This document shows positions 23,341 through 31,296 of a stretch of 37,058 bases of DNA, piece after piece; position 1 is the stretch's first letter, and every line of letters begins with the position of its first letter. The DNA lies in contig JANTGG010000015.1 in NCBI GenBank assembly GCA_024763035.1, positions 1-37,058 of the forward strand, written 5' to 3'. The notes beneath the pieces were generated by a model that saw only the letters and a list, made by a program, of their open reading frames with translations, ran no database searches and was not told the DNA's origin. This stretch comes from Desulfocapsa sp. Lineage in GTDB: Bacteria > Desulfobacterota > Desulfobulbia > Desulfobulbales > Desulfocapsaceae. The translations under genes were made by a program, and so were the position numbers.

Positions 23341-24309
23341 TTACAGTATGCCTTTCTCTTTCCAGAACTTAATGGCTCCGGGATGCATGGGGGTAACGAT
23401 TCCATTCACGCCGTTTTTAATGGACATATCCTTAAATGTCTTCTTCTGGCTGACCATATGGGCAAGACCTTCGTCTGTGAAGATCACAGAGAGCAGCTTA
23501 TAGACAACATCTGCAGGGACATCTTTGTTGGCTACCCAAAGGGCAGAATCCTGGAAAGACGGGGTGTCGGTATCAACACCTTTGTATGTTCCGGCTGGAA
23601 CGGTGAGCTTGGAGAAATACGGGTATTTTTCGTAGAATCCTGAAGCAAGGGCGTCGGCTTCCAGATCGATAAGAGCAATGTCGTTGGTCTGGGCAGCCAT
23701 GATTACTGCGCCCGAAGGAAATGCAGTGAAAAGCCAGAAGGCGTCCAGTTGATTGTTGCCAAATGCTGCCGCGGCATCGTTATACCCCATGGCATTCCGT
23801 TCGATCTTGTCCCAGATTCCCATGTGGGTGAAAAAAAGTTCGCAGTTGGCAAAGGCACCAGAACCGGCATTTCCAACACCGACCTTCTTACCAACGAGAT
23901 CTTTGACGGATTTGATCCCCGAATCCTTACGCACAACGAGCTGGGCAGGAGCGCCGTATAAATAGGCAACAGCCATTACATTTGTATATTTTCTGGTATC
24001 ATTTTTCATCATACCGTTTGCACCGAGATAGGCATGTCCGGAGTAAACAGTGGCAAAATCTGATTTTCCTGAGTTAACCTTGCGCAGGTTTTCAACAGAT
24101 CCGGCTGAAGACTGGGCCTTAACGGTAAAATCAGCCATCTCCTTAACCGGTTTGTAGACCTGGATAGCATTGGCTACAACCTGAAAGGTTCCGCCGGCGG
24201 GACCACCGCCAAAAACAATACGTTTTTTTGCATGGGAGTCAGCGGCAGTTGCAAAGGTCATGACCATGCTCAGGCACAGAACTGACAAAACACCAAAAAA
24301 CTTGTTCAT
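23341..24309 (-). CDS. TAXI-family TRAP transporter solute-binding protein
   Basis: This 322-residue periplasmic binding protein has a signal peptide (MNKFFGVLSVLCLSMVMTFA, cleavage near SHA-KK) and the TAXI hallmark GGGPAGGTFQVVANAIQVY at the mature N-terminus. Other family blocks are SAGSVENLRKVNSGKSDFA, GKKVGVGNAGSGAFANCELF and a C-terminal HPGAIKFWKEKGIL. TAXI proteins capture small organic solutes for the fused TRAP permease encoded downstream; the ligand is not predictable here. The ATG at 24309 is preceded by AGGAG at ideal spacing; a 56-codon upstream extension of the frame (to 24477) has no Shine-Dalgarno and no family similarity. It is the first gene of a likely four-gene transcript. 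Confidence 0.95.
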   Translation of the reverse strand: MNKFFGVLSVLCLSMVMTFATAADSHAKKRIVFGGGPAGGTFQVVANAIQVYKPVKEMADFTVKAQSSAGSVENLRKVNSGKSDFATVYSGHAYLGANGMMKNDTRKYTNVMAVAYLYGAPAQLVVRKDSGIKSVKDLVGKKVGVGNAGSGAFANCELFFTHMGIWDKIERNAMGYNDAAAAFGNNQLDAFWLFTAFPSGAVIMAAQTNDIALIDLEADALASGFYEKYPYFSKLTVPAGTYKGVDTDTPSFQDSALWVANKDVPADVVYKLLSVIFTDEGLAHMVSQKKTFKDMSIKNGVNGIVTPMHPGAIKFWKEKGIL

Positions 24310-24380
24310 TTTTTTCTCCTTAAAATTTCGGGTCTTCCCTGACCCATTATTAAAAACATGATTACCACAAGGCTTAAGAT

Positions 24381-24420
24381 AAATGCAAAATAGAACCGTG
24401 GGAGCCTGGACTTGCGAGCC
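24381..24420. repeat. Dispersed REP-like repeat, copy 2 (partial)
   Basis: AATGCAAAATAGAACCGTGG followed by GAGCCTGGACTTGCGAGCC corresponds to the AATGCAAAATTGTACTGCGG and GAGCTCGTCC segments of copy 3 and the GCGAGC arm of copy 4. It sits upstream of the TAXI gene, in a gap with no gene. Only the core part is recognisable. Confidence 0.5.
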
Positions 24421-24466
24421 CTTACAGCAAATGCATGTTTCTAATGCTTTGGGAGTAACCACGATT

Positions 24467-24497
24467 ATAAATGACACAGAATATCTGTGTCATTTAT
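24467..24497 (-). terminator. Perfect hairpin after the alcohol dehydrogenase gene, possible terminator
   Basis: ATAAATGACACAG (24467-24479) and CTGTGTCATTTAT (24485-24497) form a perfect 13-base stem with a 5-base loop, 39 bases past the dehydrogenase stop codon. The tail has no long T-run, so termination is plausible but not certain; it could instead protect the 3' end of the mRNA. Confidence 0.5.
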
Positions 24498-24536
24498 TAA
24501 GTATTTATTTCATTCTGTTTTGATCAACTATCGGAA

Positions 24537-25706
24537 TTATCCGTTAAAGGCGGTCTCATAAATGGATATGACATCGTCAAGGGATGGCTTGCGAGGATTG
24601 TTTTCCACAGGTCGGGTGACGGTGAGTGCGATCTTTGCCATCTCAGGGATTGAGTCGAAGGGGATATCAATATCGGCAAGTGTCGCGGGAATCGCGACAT
24701 CGTCATTAAGGTCAAAGAGTGCGTCAACACAAAGGGATGATGCTTCACGCAGGGTAAGGTCATCGATATTCTGACCAAGTACCTGAGCCAGAACCGCAAA
24801 TTTCTCCATATTACCTATAAGGTTGTATTCAACCACATAGGGCAGAAGGATGGCATTAGCGAGTCCATGGGGGACAGCAAACATGCCGCCCATTGGGTAT
24901 GCCATGGCGTGTACCAGCCCAACCCCTGCGGTGGCGAGGGCTTTTCCGCCAAGCAGTGACCCCATAAGCATTGCCGAGCGCGCTTCGAGATTATTGCCGT
25001 TGGCGTAGGCGGCAGGCAGATTTTTTGCTATCAGTTCAATTGCCTCCAGGGAATACATTTCAGAGATTGTATGTGCTTGGGTGGATGTATAGGCTTCAAG
25101 GGCATGGGTGAGGGCATCGATGCCAGTGAATGCGGTAACGTGGGGTGGCAGACTGAGGGTGAGCTCGGGGTCAAGAATGGTAGCATCAGGGTAGAGCGGG
25201 TCCCCGTTCATACCGCCCTTTGATCCTGTTTTCTCGTTGATAAAAACAGCGGTAAAGGTGACTTCTGCACCGGTCCCTGCCGATGTGGGAACCATAATTT
25301 TAGGAACACCCGCTTTTTTAATAAGACCAAGACCCAGATATTTTTCTGCTTTTCCGGGGTTAGTGAGAAGGATGGCAATGGCCTTTGCAACATCCATGGC
25401 GGAGCCGCCGCCGACTCCGACAACACAGTCACATCCTGCCTTTTTAGCAAGGGTTTTTCCTTTATCGGCAAGCTTCAACCCTGGTTCCGGGTCTATTTTA
25501 TCATAGATGGTGAATGGAATTTTTTCTTTTTTAAGGGGGGCAGTGATGGGTTTAATCAGACCGGCTTTAACAATACCTGGATCAACGACGAGGAAGACGT
25601 TACTGCCTTTGAACTCTTTGACCGTTTTTGCAAGATTGGCTATCTGACCTGCACCAAATTGTATCTGAGTGGGCTGGGTAACAGTGAATGATTGGCTGCG
25701 TATCAT
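24537..25706 (-). CDS. Iron-containing alcohol dehydrogenase (group III)
   Basis: This 389-residue cytoplasmic NAD(P)-dependent dehydrogenase reduces aldehydes or oxidises alcohols. The nucleotide-binding GVGGGSAMDVAKAIA (about residue 90) and the metal-binding family blocks are visible: TAGTGAEVT, ALTHALEAYTSTQAH and AMAYPMGGMFAVPHGLANAI, which supply the Asp and His ligands. Length is typical of the family. I chose the ATG at 25706 (MIRSQSF), which has AGGA at a short spacing; an ATG at 25757 (MVSTDF) would add 17 residues and has only a weak Shine-Dalgarno. A TATAAT with a partial -35 lies upstream at 25777-25805, and a 25-base perfect palindrome at 25821-25845. It is separated from the TAXI gene by a hairpin and a dispersed repeat, so co-transcription is doubtful. 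Substrate unknown. Confidence 0.93.
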   Translation of the reverse strand: MIRSQSFTVTQPTQIQFGAGQIANLAKTVKEFKGSNVFLVVDPGIVKAGLIKPITAPLKKEKIPFTIYDKIDPEPGLKLADKGKTLAKKAGCDCVVGVGGGSAMDVAKAIAILLTNPGKAEKYLGLGLIKKAGVPKIMVPTSAGTGAEVTFTAVFINEKTGSKGGMNGDPLYPDATILDPELTLSLPPHVTAFTGIDALTHALEAYTSTQAHTISEMYSLEAIELIAKNLPAAYANGNNLEARSAMLMGSLLGGKALATAGVGLVHAMAYPMGGMFAVPHGLANAILLPYVVEYNLIGNMEKFAVLAQVLGQNIDDLTLREASSLCVDALFDLNDDVAIPATLADIDIPFDSIPEMAKIALTVTRPVENNPRKPSLDDVISIYETAFNG

Positions 25707-25776
25707 ATATGTATCCTGAAGGTAGAAGGAATAGTTGTTGAAATCGGTGGAAACCATAATTCCACATGGAAATTTG

Positions 25777-25805
25777 ATTATATCAAGTGAGTTGTAAAAT
25801 GAAAA
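25777..25805 (-). promoter_or_regulatory. Candidate promoter of the alcohol dehydrogenase gene
   Basis: On the minus strand a perfect TATAAT (25782-25777) has TTTTCA as a four-of-six -35 hexamer at 17 bases (25805-25800). The -10 is nested in TTGATTATATCAA (25774-25786), a 13-base inverted repeat. Confidence 0.45.
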
Positions 25806-25820
25806 TCAAATATACAAAAT

Positions 25821-25845
25821 GCTTGTTCAATTTAATTGAACAAGC
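25821..25845. promoter_or_regulatory. 25-base perfect palindrome, likely operator
   Basis: GCTTGTTCAATT (25821-25832) and AATTGAACAAGC (25834-25845) are exact reverse complements around a single T. It lies in the divergent gap between the alcohol dehydrogenase and ispH, about 63 bases upstream of the predicted dehydrogenase start site, and overlaps a possible plus-strand promoter (TTGTTC, 17 bases, TGTTAT). Size and symmetry suit a homodimeric regulator such as a TetR or MarR type, but no regulator gene is nearby. Confidence 0.7.
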
Positions 25846-25877
25846 TGTTATTATGTTCTCTCTTTGTGATCGAATCC

Positions 25878-25958
25878 CAATGACAAGACAACTGCAGTTC
25901 AGAGCAATGCAAAATTGTACTGCGGGAGCTCGTCCCTGAAAACGATTTTCCAGGTCGT
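25878..25958. repeat. Dispersed REP-like repeat, copy 3
   Basis: Shares AATGCAAAATTGTACTGCGG with copy 2 and the GGAGCTCGTCCCTG...CGATTTTCCAGGTC core with copy 4 (GGAGCTCGCCCCTG...CGATTTCCCAGGTC). It lies just upstream of ispH. Confidence 0.65.
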
Positions 25959-26051
25959 GCAGGATCTTGTACTGCCCGCAGGCGCAAAATCTTCAGGAAG
26001 ATTGAGTTTTCCTGTACTTTGTTGATAATCACCAAAAGGAAATATATCCCC

Positions 26052-26972
26052 ATGAAAAAAAAGATAGTACTGGCAAACCCCAGAGGTTTTTGTGCAGGTG
26101 TTGAACGTGCCATTGCCACGGTAAAACTTGCGGTACAGGAATATGGTGTTCCTGTGTATGTCCTCCATGAAATTGTTCATAACAAACATGTGGTTCAGGA
26201 ACTCACCGATCTTGGTGTGATTTTTGTTGACGTTCTTGAAGACATCCCCAAGGGGGCTATCGCTATTTTTAGTGCCCATGGTGTGTCCAGGGCAATCGAA
26301 GAGAGGGCGCAGGAGTTGGGACTCAGGATGATAAATGGTACCTGTCCCCTTGTGGGTGCTGTTCATAATATGGTGGAGAAGTATTTTGCAGACGGCTACG
26401 ATATCATCATAATCGGGCATCACAGACACCCGGAGGTGGAGGGGACTGCAGGCAGGGTGAATGGGAAGGTACATGTGGTCGCAACGGAAGAAGAGGCAAA
26501 GGCGGTTCAGGTAAAAGATTCCGGCAGGGTTGCCTATGTGACCCAGACCACTCTCAGCCAAAATGATATTGCCGGTATTCGTGATGTTCTAATTAGAAAG
26601 TTTCCGAAAATTCAAGGTCCTAAATCAAATGTGTGTTATGCGACATTAAATCGCCAGAATGCCATGCGAGAGCTTGGTAAAACCTGCGATGTGCTGCTTG
26701 TTGTCGGCTCAAAAAACAGTTCAAACTCCAACAGACTCCGTGAAGTTGGAGAACGGGCGGGGATGACAGGATATCTGATTGACGATGAAAATGATATTGA
26801 GCGTGAATGGTTGGTTGATACGGAAACAATCTGTATCACAGCCGGTGCATCAGCACCGGAAAGACTGGTTCAGGGGGTTATAGCCTTTCTGCAGAAACAT
26901 GGCTTTGATGAATTTCAGGAGCTGGACGGAAAGGAGGAGCGGATAAGTTTTCATCCGGCACGACTCAGATAA
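26052..26972 (+). CDS. ispH: IspH, 4-hydroxy-3-methylbut-2-enyl diphosphate reductase
   Basis: This 306-residue iron-sulfur enzyme performs the last step of the MEP isoprenoid pathway, making IPP and DMAPP from HMBPP. Three conserved Cys ligands of the 4Fe-4S cluster are present: Cys14 (PRGFCAGV), Cys98 (NGTCPLV) and Cys195 (SNVCYAT). Other hallmark blocks are the VLHEIVHNKHVV and FSAHGVS histidine motifs, VTQTTLS and the C-terminal ITAGASAPE. Length is typical. The ATG at 26052 gives the usual MKKKIVLANPRGFCAG start; an in-frame TTG at 26019 would add 11 residues. An AAGGA lies ~12 bases upstream of the ATG. It is flanked on both sides by dispersed repeats and appears monocistronic. Confidence 0.97.
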   Translation: MKKKIVLANPRGFCAGVERAIATVKLAVQEYGVPVYVLHEIVHNKHVVQELTDLGVIFVDVLEDIPKGAIAIFSAHGVSRAIEERAQELGLRMINGTCPLVGAVHNMVEKYFADGYDIIIIGHHRHPEVEGTAGRVNGKVHVVATEEEAKAVQVKDSGRVAYVTQTTLSQNDIAGIRDVLIRKFPKIQGPKSNVCYATLNRQNAMRELGKTCDVLLVVGSKNSSNSNRLREVGERAGMTGYLIDDENDIEREWLVDTETICITAGASAPERLVQGVIAFLQKHGFDEFQELDGKEERISFHPARLR

Positions 26973-26977
26973 AAAAA

Positions 26978-27060
26978 CATGACTAGCATTGAAGCTCAGG
27001 AAAACGAAAAATTATTCTGTAGGAGCTCGCCCCTGCGAGCGATTTCCCAGGTCTGGAAAC
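26978..27060. repeat. Dispersed REP-like repeat, copy 4, with GCTCGC/GCGAGC stem
   Basis: Begins with TAGCATTGAAGCTCAGG, shared with copy 1. Its core CTGTAGGAGCTCGCCCCTGC followed by GAGCGATTTCCCAGGTC holds a 6-base stem (27025-27030 with 27035-27040) and a CCCT loop. The TGTAGGAGC...GCGA layout resembles REP elements described in Pseudomonas and other genomes. It follows the ispH stop codon. Confidence 0.7.
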
Positions 27061-27114
27061 ACCTTGAAACGCTCGTAACAGCGAGATTCACAATCAAATA
27101 CAGCGTAACTGAGT

Positions 27115-27173
27115 GAAAAAAAGAAAGCCGCCTGGCCAATAAACAGCAGGTATCGGTCAGACGGTCTGTTTAT
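27115..27173 (-). terminator. Possible terminator region after dapL
   Basis: ATAAACAG (27139-27146) and CTGTTTAT (27166-27173) can pair right after the dapL stop codon. On the minus strand a GGCCAGGCGGC stretch and then a T-rich run (TTTCTTTTTTT, 27125-27115) follow. The GC stem is poor, so this is a weak call. Confidence 0.3.
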
Positions 27174-27174
27174 G

Positions 27175-28395
27175 TTACAGGGCTTCTTTAATCCGTTTCA
27201 TTGCCTTCTCAACATTCTCATACGAATTAAAGGCGGACAGCCTGATATAGCCCTCACCGCATTTTCCGAATCCGGCACCGGGGGTGCAGACAACGCCAGC
27301 CTTGTTGAGCAGCATATCAAAAAATTCCCAGGAATCACGGTTACCCTGAATCCAGATATAAGGAGAGTTGTCACCGCCCACAAAATCAAAACCGAGTTTC
27401 TTGATCTCTGTGGCGATAAGATCGGCATTTTTTAAATATCCGGCAACCAGTGCCCGGGTCTGGTTTTTACCTGCTTCACTGTACACGGCTTCTGCGGCAC
27501 GCTGCACAGGATAGGAAACCCCGTTAAATTTTGTGCAGTGGCGACGATTCCACAGGGGATGGATCAGCTGTTTATTGCCATTGGAATCAAATCCGGCACA
27601 TTCTTTGGGCACCACAGTATAGGCACAGCGTGTTCCGGTAAATCCTGCATTTTTGGAAAATGATCTGAACTCAATGGCAACTTCTTTTGCCCCTTCAATC
27701 TCATAGATGGATTTTGGCAGTGATTCATCACGGATAAATGCCTCATAGGCTGCATCAAAGAGAATAAGTGCTTTGTTCTCCCTCGCGTAATCCACCCAGG
27801 TTTTCAGTTCTGCTTTTGTGATGGTGGAACCGGTGGGATTATTTGGAAAACAGAGATAGATAAGGTCAGGTACCTCTTTTGGCAGACTGGGAACATAGTT
27901 GTTTTCTTTGGTGGAATCGAGATAGATTACTCCCCGGTATCTGCCGTCTTCGTAGGTTCCTGTTCTGCCGGCCATCACATTGGTGTCAAGATAGACAGGG
28001 TAGACAGGATCAGGGATAGCAACTTTAATATCGGTGGTAAAGAGTTCCTGAATATTTCCGGTATCGCATTTTGCACCGTCACTGACAAAGATCTCATCGG
28101 CTGAGATATCAGCACCACGGGATTGAAAGTCATTTTCGGCAATCGCATTACGCAGGAAGTCATATCCCTGTTCCGGGCCGTATCCGCGAAAGCTTGCGTC
28201 TGTAGCCATTTCATCAATTGCCTTGTGAAAAGCTTCGGTACATGCAGCAGGAAGGGCACGGGTGACATCACCAATTCCGAGACGGATAATTTCTTTATCA
28301 GGGTTTTGCTCCTGGAAGGTGTTGACCCTCTTGGCGATATTGGAAAAAAGATAGGATGCCTGAAGCTTTAAATAATGCTCATTAATAGTGATCAT
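27175..28395 (-). CDS. dapL: DapL, LL-diaminopimelate aminotransferase
   Basis: This 406-residue PLP enzyme converts tetrahydrodipicolinate directly to LL-2,6-diaminopimelate for lysine and peptidoglycan synthesis, the one-step bypass of the succinylase route. Class I/II aminotransferase features are visible: [12 protein letters not shown] at 38-49, CFPNNPTGS at 182-190, [14 protein letters not shown] at 211-224, and the PLP lysine Lys248 in [12 protein letters not shown]. The [12 protein letters not shown] and [12 protein letters not shown] blocks are specific to DapL rather than to alanine or aspartate transaminases. It starts behind AGGA and is divergent from pepN. DapL is common in Desulfobacterota, cyanobacteria, chlamydiae and plants, so it supports the taxonomic guess. 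It appears monocistronic. Confidence 0.96.
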   Translation of the reverse strand: MITINEHYLKLQASYLFSNIAKRVNTFQEQNPDKEIIRLGIGDVTRALPAACTEAFHKAIDEMATDASFRGYGPEQGYDFLRNAIAENDFQSRGADISADEIFVSDGAKCDTGNIQELFTTDIKVAIPDPVYPVYLDTNVMAGRTGTYEDGRYRGVIYLDSTKENNYVPSLPKEVPDLIYLCFPNNPTGSTITKAELKTWVDYARENKALILFDAAYEAFIRDESLPKSIYEIEGAKEVAIEFRSFSKNAGFTGTRCAYTVVPKECAGFDSNGNKQLIHPLWNRRHCTKFNGVSYPVQRAAEAVYSEAGKNQTRALVAGYLKNADLIATEIKKLGFDFVGGDNSPYIWIQGNRDSWEFFDMLLNKAGVVCTPGAGFGKCGEGYIRLSAFNSYENVEKAMKRIKEAL

Positions 28396-28515
28396 GGAAT
28401 TATTCCTGTTGATTTACTCTGATTGATAATTACCGTACAAACATTTTGAAAGTTCAGGAACATATACTGGATTCAGCAACGCTGTCAACGCCTACTCGAC
28501 TAAACAGGAAAAATT

Positions 28516-31137
28516 ATGGAAACTGCCGGACGTAAGATTACGTATCTGAAAGATTATTCTGTGCCGACACATCGCACTGAAAGTGTGGAGATGTGTTTTC
28601 AACTTACTGAAAAGGATTGTGTGGTTACAGCTGTATCCACATTCCTGAGAAATCCTGAGTGTACCCATTCCTGTTCCGATCTGTACCTGGACGGGGTTGA
28701 TCTCGAACTGCTGTCCGTTAAGATGGATGGAGATGTGTTGCAGGAACCGCAATACCAGCTCAATGAATCCGGGATAAGGATCTCTCATCCGCCCGAACAC
28801 TTTAGCCTTGAAATCATTACCAGAATTTATCCGGATAAAAACAGTGCATTGGAAGGTCTGTATCGTTCCAGCGGAAACTTCTGCACCCAGTGTGAGGCTC
28901 AGGGCTTTCGGAAAATCACCTATTACCAGGATCGGCCTGATGTCCTTGCCAGGTTCAGAACCCGCATTGAAGCTGACAAAAAATCCTGTCCGGTTCTTCT
29001 TGCAAACGGAAACCTGACCGAAAAAGGAACACTGGCAGATGGCAGACATTATGCGGTCTGGGATGATCCTTTCCCCAAACCCTGCTATCTTTTCGCCCTG
29101 GTTGCGGGAGATCTGGTTGCCTTAAAAGATACGTTCATCACCAGGTCCGGAAGAACCATAGATCTGAATATTTTTGTGCAGGCGAGGAACCAGCATAAAT
29201 GCGATCATGCCATGACATCACTGAAGAAAAGTATGCGCTGGGATGAGGATGTCTTCGGTCTCGAATATGATCTTGATACCTATATGATAGTTGCCGTTGA
29301 TGATTTCAATATGGGTGCCATGGAGAACAAGGGCCTGAACGTCTTTAATTCAAAATATGTTCTTGCCAGTCCCGAGACTGCAACGGATCAGGATTATCTT
29401 GGTATTGAAGGGGTTATTGCCCATGAATACTTTCATAACTGGACAGGGAACCGTGTTACATGCCGGGACTGGTTTCAACTGAGTCTGAAAGAGGGATTGA
29501 CAGTATTTCGTGATCAGGAATTTTCTTCTGATATGAATTCACGCCCTGTACAACGGGTCGATGATGTACGCATCTTAAGGAGCCATCAGTTCCGTGAAGA
29601 CAGTGGTCCCATGGCACATTCCGTCCGTCCTGACTCCTATTTGGAGATCAATAATTTCTATACGGTTACCGTCTATAACAAGGGGGCGGAAGTTATCCGC
29701 ATGATGCATACGCTCCTGGGTAAAGAAGGGTTCAGAAAAGGAATGGATCTTTACTTTAAGCGGCATGACGGACAGGCAGTGACCTGTGATGATTTTGTTG
29801 CTGCAATGGCAGATGCCTCCGGTGTCGATTTGACGCAGTTCAAGCTCTGGTATTCCCAGGCTGGAACACCACTGCTGCGGGTGGCTGAAGAGTGGTTCCC
29901 GGAAGAAGGAAGATACAGCATCACTGTTCGTCAAAGCTGTCCTGTAACAGGAGACCGGAAAGAGAAAAAACCTTTTCATATTCCAATTGTCATCGGGCTG
30001 CTTGATAAGGACGGTAACGATATCGAACAGGGGAACATCACTCTGCAGCTGAAGCTTGCTGAGGAACGGTTTGAATTTTCAGGGTTGTCTGAAAGACCTG
30101 TACTCTCTTTTCTGCGTGGATTTTCAGCACCGGTAAAGGTTGAGAGCTGGCAGGGAAGGAAACAGCTCTCTTTTCTTATTCAACACGATTCGGATGATTT
30201 TAACCGCTGGGATGCTGCATACAGTTTCAGTGAGCAGGTTATTATTGAAAATGTTGCACTTCTGCAGCAGCAAAAAGAAATGCACCTTGATCCCCTGTAT
30301 CTTAAAAGTGTGAAACATCTGCTTTGTGATAGAAATGGAGACAGGTCACTGATTGCCATGGCACTCACTCTGCCTGAAGAAATGTATCTTGCCCAGCAGA
30401 TGGAAGTGGTTGATCCTGTTAATATTCATAAGGCAGTCAGGTTTGTGCGCGAACAGATTTCTCTTCACCTGAAACACGATCTGCAGAGTGTCTACAGTGA
30501 CAATACAAGCAGTGCTTCCTACAGTTTGTCACCAGATGACATGGCAAAGCGAAAACTTAAAAACTGCTGTCTCTCTTACCTCCTCGCAGCTAATAGACCT
30601 GTTGCCGAAGAAGTGGAAAGGGCGGTAAGTCAGTACAGAAGCAGTGACAATATGACAGATATGCTGGCTGCCCTTGCTGTGATATCGCGTTGTGATATCC
30701 CCGAGCGTGAAGAGCTGCTTCAGGATTTTTATGAGACGTGGAAAGATGATACCCTGATCGTTGACAAGTGGTTGATTCTGCAGGCATCAGCAGGACTAGC
30801 AGATACCTTGGAGCGGGTGAAAACATTGATGCAGCATCCTGCTTTTTCCATGACAAACCCCAATAAGGTCAGATCATTGATTGGTGCTTTTGGTGCAAAC
30901 CATGTCTGTTTTCATGCTGAAAACGGGGAAGGGTACCGCTTTCTTGCAGATCAGATACTCAGCCTGGATTCCACAAATCCGCAGATCGCCTCCCGTCTCA
31001 CATCTCCGTTTTCCACATGGAAACGGTACGACAGGAAGCGGCAGGAACTGATGGAAACACAGCTCCAACGAATTATCGCAAAAGAAGGTCTGTCGGCCGG
31101 GGTCTACGAAATGGTGCAGCGAAGCCTGGCGGCATAG
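28516..31137 (+). CDS. pepN: PepN, M1-family aminopeptidase N
   Basis: This 873-residue cytoplasmic zinc aminopeptidase removes N-terminal residues from peptides. The substrate-anchoring GAMEN is at 267-271 and the zinc motif HEYFHNWTGNRVTCRDWF starts at 303, with the third ligand Glu326 in SLKEGLTVFRDQEF; these blocks are close to the E. coli-type PepN (870 residues). The N-terminal beta domain and C-terminal helical domain are complete, and the length matches the family. There is no signal peptide. AGGA lies 7 bases before the ATG at 28516. It is divergent from dapL with a 120-base gap in which no strong promoter is obvious. The stop is followed immediately by a strong Shine-Dalgarno-like GGAGGTGAT and a short frame. 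Confidence 0.97.
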   Translation: METAGRKITYLKDYSVPTHRTESVEMCFQLTEKDCVVTAVSTFLRNPECTHSCSDLYLDGVDLELLSVKMDGDVLQEPQYQLNESGIRISHPPEHFSLEIITRIYPDKNSALEGLYRSSGNFCTQCEAQGFRKITYYQDRPDVLARFRTRIEADKKSCPVLLANGNLTEKGTLADGRHYAVWDDPFPKPCYLFALVAGDLVALKDTFITRSGRTIDLNIFVQARNQHKCDHAMTSLKKSMRWDEDVFGLEYDLDTYMIVAVDDFNMGAMENKGLNVFNSKYVLASPETATDQDYLGIEGVIAHEYFHNWTGNRVTCRDWFQLSLKEGLTVFRDQEFSSDMNSRPVQRVDDVRILRSHQFREDSGPMAHSVRPDSYLEINNFYTVTVYNKGAEVIRMMHTLLGKEGFRKGMDLYFKRHDGQAVTCDDFVAAMADASGVDLTQFKLWYSQAGTPLLRVAEEWFPEEGRYSITVRQSCPVTGDRKEKKPFHIPIVIGLLDKDGNDIEQGNITLQLKLAEERFEFSGLSERPVLSFLRGFSAPVKVESWQGRKQLSFLIQHDSDDFNRWDAAYSFSEQVIIENVALLQQQKEMHLDPLYLKSVKHLLCDRNGDRSLIAMALTLPEEMYLAQQMEVVDPVNIHKAVRFVREQISLHLKHDLQSVYSDNTSSASYSLSPDDMAKRKLKNCCLSYLLAANRPVAEEVERAVSQYRSSDNMTDMLAALAVISRCDIPEREELLQDFYETWKDDTLIVDKWLILQASAGLADTLERVKTLMQHPAFSMTNPNKVRSLIGAFGANHVCFHAENGEGYRFLADQILSLDSTNPQIASRLTSPFSTWKRYDRKRQELMETQLQRIIAKEGLSAGVYEMVQRSLAA

Positions 31138-31146
31138 GGAGGTGAT

Positions 31147-31296
31147 TTGTTCGATCGTAGACGGGCTGGAGAAGAGCTGTCCATATTCACTTTAATGACA
31201 GAATATTACAGGAATCACCAGATTATCTCCACTGTAAGCGATCTGCTAAGGAACATTATTTATTCAGCAAAAGCATATAAATGGGAACAAGTGTGA
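31147..31296 (+). CDS. Candidate small ORF directly after pepN
   Basis: A near-perfect anti-16S complement GGAGGTGAT (31138-31146) begins directly after the pepN stop codon and leads into a TTG codon at 31147 opening 49 codons. The product begins MFDRRRAGEELSIFTLMTEY and has no recognisable domain. The same frame continues pepN after its TAG. Its last 41 bases overlap the 3' end of the convergent secreted-protein gene, which counts against it. I cannot tell a real small protein from chance; the Shine-Dalgarno is the only positive sign. Confidence 0.3.
   Translation: MFDRRRAGEELSIFTLMTEYYRNHQIISTVSDLLRNIIYSAKAYKWEQV

Noticed and set aside
24310-24477. N-terminal extension of the TAXI binding protein to base 24477
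   Set aside because: It would place 56 unrelated residues before a clear signal peptide and the good AGGAG-ATG at 24309.
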